Both the position numbers and the translations under genes were made by a program. 64,000 nt of DNA, taken from positions 55,226 through 119,225 of the forward strand of contig CABIVS010000017.1 of assembly GCA_902362375.1 (NCBI GenBank), in the 5' to 3' direction. Position 1 is the stretch's first letter, and each line of letters begins with the position of its first letter. This document shows, piece by piece, positions 61,409-64,000 of this stretch. The notes under the pieces are model-generated. The model was not told the origin of the DNA and searched no databases. It saw nothing but the letters and a program-made list of their open reading frames with translations. This DNA is from Bacteroidaceae bacterium. GTDB lineage: Bacteria > Bacteroidota > Bacteroidia > Bacteroidales > Bacteroidaceae.

Positions 61409-62629
61409 ATGCAAGGTAACGAATATACATTGCCAAATGGCCTGCGTATTATCCATGAACCAACCCTCTCAAAAGTAGCTTATTGTGGTTTTGCGATTGA
61501 TGCCGGAACCCGTGATGAGGCGGAGAATGAGCAAGGAATGGCCCATTTTGTAGAACATCTGATTTTTAAGGGAACGGAGAAGCGGAAAGCCTGGCATATT
61601 CTCAACCGAATGGAGAATGTAGGTGGTGACCTGAATGCATACACAAATAAGGAAGAAACTGTCGTCTATGCCGCTTTCCTGAAAGAACATCTGGAACGTG
61701 CGCTTGAGTTGTTGGGGGATATTGTATTTCATTCCACTTTTCCGCAGCATGAGATAGAAAAAGAAACGGAGGTCATTATCGATGAAATCCAGTCGTATGA
61801 AGATACTCCGTCGGAACTGATCTTTGACGATTTTGAAGACATGATCTTCCGCAATCATCCATTGGGAAGAAACATTCTTGGTAAACCGGAACTTCTGCGG
61901 AGTTTCCGCACGGAAGATGTCCTATCGTTTACCCGCCGTTTTTACCAACCGGGAAATATGGTGTTTTTTGTTCAGGGGCAATACGAGTTCAAGAGAATCA
62001 TCCGTCTGGTAGAAAAATACCTGTCGGATATTCCTGATGTGAAGGTAGAGAATCTCCGTACACCTCCGCCTCTGTATGTGCCGGAACATTTGACGGTGGC
62101 CAGAGATACGCACCAAGCACATGTCATGATCGGTAGCCGTGGCTATAATGCGTATGATGACAAGCGTACTGCACTCTATCTGCTGAATAATGTCCTTGGA
62201 GGTCCCGGAATGAATAGTAAACTGAATGTGTCCCTTCGCGAACGCAGAGGACTAGTCTATAATGTCGAATCCAATCTGACTTCCTATACGGATACGGGAG
62301 CTTTCTGTATTTATTTCGGGACGGATGTGGATGACATGGATACTTGCCTGAAATTGACTTATAAGGAACTGAAGCGGATGCGCGATACAAAGATGACTTC
62401 CTCCCAGTTGGCGGCAGCGAAGAAGCAGTTGATCGGACAAATCGGAGTAGCGTCTGATAACTTTGAGAATAATGCGTTAGGGATGGCGAAAACATTCCTG
62501 CATTATCATAAGTATGAATCATCCGAGCTTGTTTTTAAGCGTATAGAAGAGCTAACAGCAGAGATGTTGTTGGAAGTTGCCAATGAGATGTTTGCAGAGG
62601 AGTATTTATCCACATTGATTTATAAATAG
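61409..62629 (+). CDS. M16-family zinc peptidase (processing peptidase-like)
   Basis: 406 residues, no signal peptide, so probably cytoplasmic. The inverted zinc motif HxxEH is at His46-Phe-Val-Glu49-His50, with the distant ligand Glu126 in EVIIDEIQSYED, exactly 76 residues beyond His50. The C-terminal half has the RRGLVYNVESNLTSYTDTGAF block of substrate-binding M16 domains. The size equals a single M16 subunit of the mitochondrial processing peptidase type. The upstream open frame (from 61367) overlaps the promoter. Substrate unknown. Confidence 0.92.
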   Translation: MQGNEYTLPNGLRIIHEPTLSKVAYCGFAIDAGTRDEAENEQGMAHFVEHLIFKGTEKRKAWHILNRMENVGGDLNAYTNKEETVVYAAFLKEHLERALELLGDIVFHSTFPQHEIEKETEVIIDEIQSYEDTPSELIFDDFEDMIFRNHPLGRNILGKPELLRSFRTEDVLSFTRRFYQPGNMVFFVQGQYEFKRIIRLVEKYLSDIPDVKVENLRTPPPLYVPEHLTVARDTHQAHVMIGSRGYNAYDDKRTALYLLNNVLGGPGMNSKLNVSLRERRGLVYNVESNLTSYTDTGAFCIYFGTDVDDMDTCLKLTYKELKRMRDTKMTSSQLAAAKKQLIGQIGVASDNFENNALGMAKTFLHYHKYESSELVFKRIEELTAEMLLEVANEMFAEEYLSTLIYK

Positions 62630-62687
62630 TCTTTTGACGCTACTATAGTATACTGACGATTAATAAACTGTTAATATTAAATTGACC

Positions 62688-63782
62688 ATGAAGAACTTAA
62701 CACGTAATGTCTGTATTTGTTTGGGTCTGATGATGTTTCCCCTTACAACATTCGGACAACAAAAGAACAATTTTACCTATGTGCCGGCTCAAGAGCTTTT
62801 ACTGGTAGGCAAAGCAACTACCGAAGGCGAATACTTCCATCGGGTAGATACAGCCAAGTATCGTACAATGCCTCCCACAGTGAAGAAACTATTCACAAAC
62901 TCTGCCGGTCTGGCTATCTCTTTTACAACGAATAGCCCTGTTATAAAAGCCAAATGGACGGTTCCTGATAATTACCAGTTACCCAATCTGACCAGAGTTG
63001 CACAGAAAGGTTTGGATTTATATATCAAACGGGATGGAAAATGGCAATTTGCCGGAGTAGGAATACCGGGTGGTGTGACTACGGAAAAAGTGCTTGTTGA
63101 TAATATGGGTACGGAAGAGAAAGAATGCTTGCTGTATCTGCCTTTATATGATGAACTGAAAAGTCTGGAAATAGGCGTTTCTTCTGATGCACACATACGT
63201 AAAGGAGAAAATCCGTTCAAAGAAAAGATAGTGGTATACGGGTCCAGTATTTTGCAGGGAGCATCTGCTAGTCGTCCCGGTATGGCTTATCCGGCTCGTT
63301 TATCCCGTAGCAGCGGGTATAATTTCATCAATTTAGGATTGAGCGGAAACGGCAAGATGGAGAAAGAAGTTGCCGAGATGTTGGCGGATATTGATGCAGA
63401 TGCTTTCATTCTCGATTGTATTCCTAATCCTTCTCCCAAAGAGATAACCGACCGAACTGTTGATTTTGTAATGACGTTGCGCCAGAAGCATCCGGATACG
63501 CCTATTATTGTGATACAGACATTGATACGTGAAACAGGTAATTTCAACCAGAAAGCCCGCGAGAATGTGAAACGGCAGAACGAAGCCATCGCTGAACAGG
63601 TAGAAGTATTGCGAAAGAAGAATGTCAAGAACCTGCATTTCATAAAAGAAGATCAATTCTTGGGAACAGACCATGAGGGAACTGTAGACGGAACCCATCC
63701 GAACGACTTGGGATTCGACCGAATGTTGAAGAAGTATAAACCCGCTATCAGTAAGATACTGAAGATTAAGTTTCAGGACTAA
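62688..63782 (+). CDS. Secreted SGNH-family hydrolase (two-domain esterase)
   Basis: 364 residues, signal peptide about 1-22 (ending TTFGQ). An N-terminal beta-sandwich (about 30-165, with GLDLYIKRDGKWQFAGVG, the 'GxDLY'-type domain) precedes an SGNH/GDSL hydrolase domain. Catalytic positions: Ser187 in YGSSILQG (GSS instead of GDS), Gly/Asn in LGLSGNG, Asp334 and His337 in DGTHPND. Such proteins de-esterify glycans or lipids; the substrate is unknown. Start at ATG 62688; a TTG two codons upstream is in frame. Confidence 0.87.
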   Translation: MKNLTRNVCICLGLMMFPLTTFGQQKNNFTYVPAQELLLVGKATTEGEYFHRVDTAKYRTMPPTVKKLFTNSAGLAISFTTNSPVIKAKWTVPDNYQLPNLTRVAQKGLDLYIKRDGKWQFAGVGIPGGVTTEKVLVDNMGTEEKECLLYLPLYDELKSLEIGVSSDAHIRKGENPFKEKIVVYGSSILQGASASRPGMAYPARLSRSSGYNFINLGLSGNGKMEKEVAEMLADIDADAFILDCIPNPSPKEITDRTVDFVMTLRQKHPDTPIIVIQTLIRETGNFNQKARENVKRQNEAIAEQVEVLRKKNVKNLHFIKEDQFLGTDHEGTVDGTHPNDLGFDRMLKKYKPAISKILKIKFQD

Positions 63783-63830
63783 TAGCAAGAACCGTATCAT
63801 AATAGAAATAAGGTTCTCCCTCTTGCTTTT
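63783..63830 (+). terminator. Terminator after the SGNH hydrolase gene
   Basis: AGCAAGAACC...GGTTCT-ccct-CTTGCT: an interrupted stem followed by TTTT. Confidence 0.55.
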
Positions 63831-63845
63831 CGTCTCTTAATTTTG

Positions 63846-63901
63846 TACCTTTACAGATTTTCTTCCTTTCACTAAGGGGATGTCACGTTATAGGGTGACA
63901 T
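63846..63901 (+). promoter_or_regulatory. Possible promoter and leader hairpin at the window edge
   Basis: TACCTTTA (7 of 8 to TAnnTTTG) at 63846-63853, then a stem ATGTCAC/GTGACAT at 63880-63901. The gene it would serve lies outside the window. Nothing else is visible to 64000. Confidence 0.3.
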
Positions 63902-64000
63902 TTATCACTTTATACAGGGCAGACGCATTAAAAATCATTATCCTGTAAAAGTTTTGATAAATATTTTTCATCCCACCCAGCTTTTAGCCTTTTTAGATTC

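Noticed and set aside
62605..62613. DnaA box TTATCCACA
   Set aside because: Isolated copy inside a coding sequence.

Overview
The window looks like chromosome of a gut Bacteroides species (close to the B. thetaiotaomicron / B. ovatus group; species not determined). The signs are SusC/SusD pairs, FecR-type anti-sigma factors, GH76/GH125/GH78 enzymes, few Shine-Dalgarno sites, and repeated matches to the Bacteroides primary promoter (-33 TTTG, about 19 bp, -7 TAnnTTTG). No rRNA, tRNA, CRISPR array, transposase or integrase gene was seen.

Layout. (1) 48-4553, minus strand: mnmG, apt and uvrC, with a near-perfect parS-like palindrome between mnmG and apt, which hints at the origin-proximal part of the chromosome. 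(2) 4589-5867: no conventional gene. It holds a short promoter-to-terminator unit with repeats and a 20-codon ORF, a 22-bp-phased array of palindromes, and a GGTGATAGG repeat with an inverted copy. (3) 5868-37910, plus strand: two adjacent paralogous loci of the same plan, ECF sigma - FecR anti-sigma - SusC with an STN domain - SusD - DUF4843-like lipoprotein - PKD-like lipoprotein, closed by related terminators. Locus 1 carries three S9 serine peptidases and a small secreted protein. Locus 2 carries two large DUF5117-type proteins, one an intact HExxHxxxxxH metalloprotease and one that has lost all the zinc ligands. I read them as sigma-controlled peptide-capture and import systems, not glycan loci. 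(4) 37984-46671: ybeY and a SpmA/SpmB-like membrane protein (minus), then ruvB, an esterase, a Wzx-like flippase, a DUF389 membrane protein and an S46 dipeptidyl peptidase (plus). (5) 46711-54393: EamA transporter, GH78 rhamnosidase, a second 22-bp palindrome array beside a gene remnant, a DEAD-box helicase and a lipoprotein tyrosine phosphatase. (6) 54557-59097, minus strand: GH125 and GH76 alpha-1,6-mannan enzymes behind a SusR-like membrane regulator. (7) 59250-63782: a LOG-SIS-PfkB operon (minus), then an M16 peptidase and a secreted SGNH esterase.

How the parts fit. In each protease locus the STN domain of SusC probably senses substrate and signals through FecR to the sigma factor, which is predicted to read an ECF-type promoter lying between the sigma gene and fecR. 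The SusCD pair and surface lipoproteins would bind and import peptides released by the locus's own peptidases. The GH76/GH125 pair would cut and trim alpha-1,6-mannan under its own regulator.

Most unusual items: the catalytically dead metalloprotease twin, the duplicated locus with exchanged protease cargo, the parS-like site, and the two-part intergenic repeat element (22-bp-phased ACTATAGT-type palindromes beside GGTGA-type repeats) present at both about 5.3 kb and about 50.8 kb.
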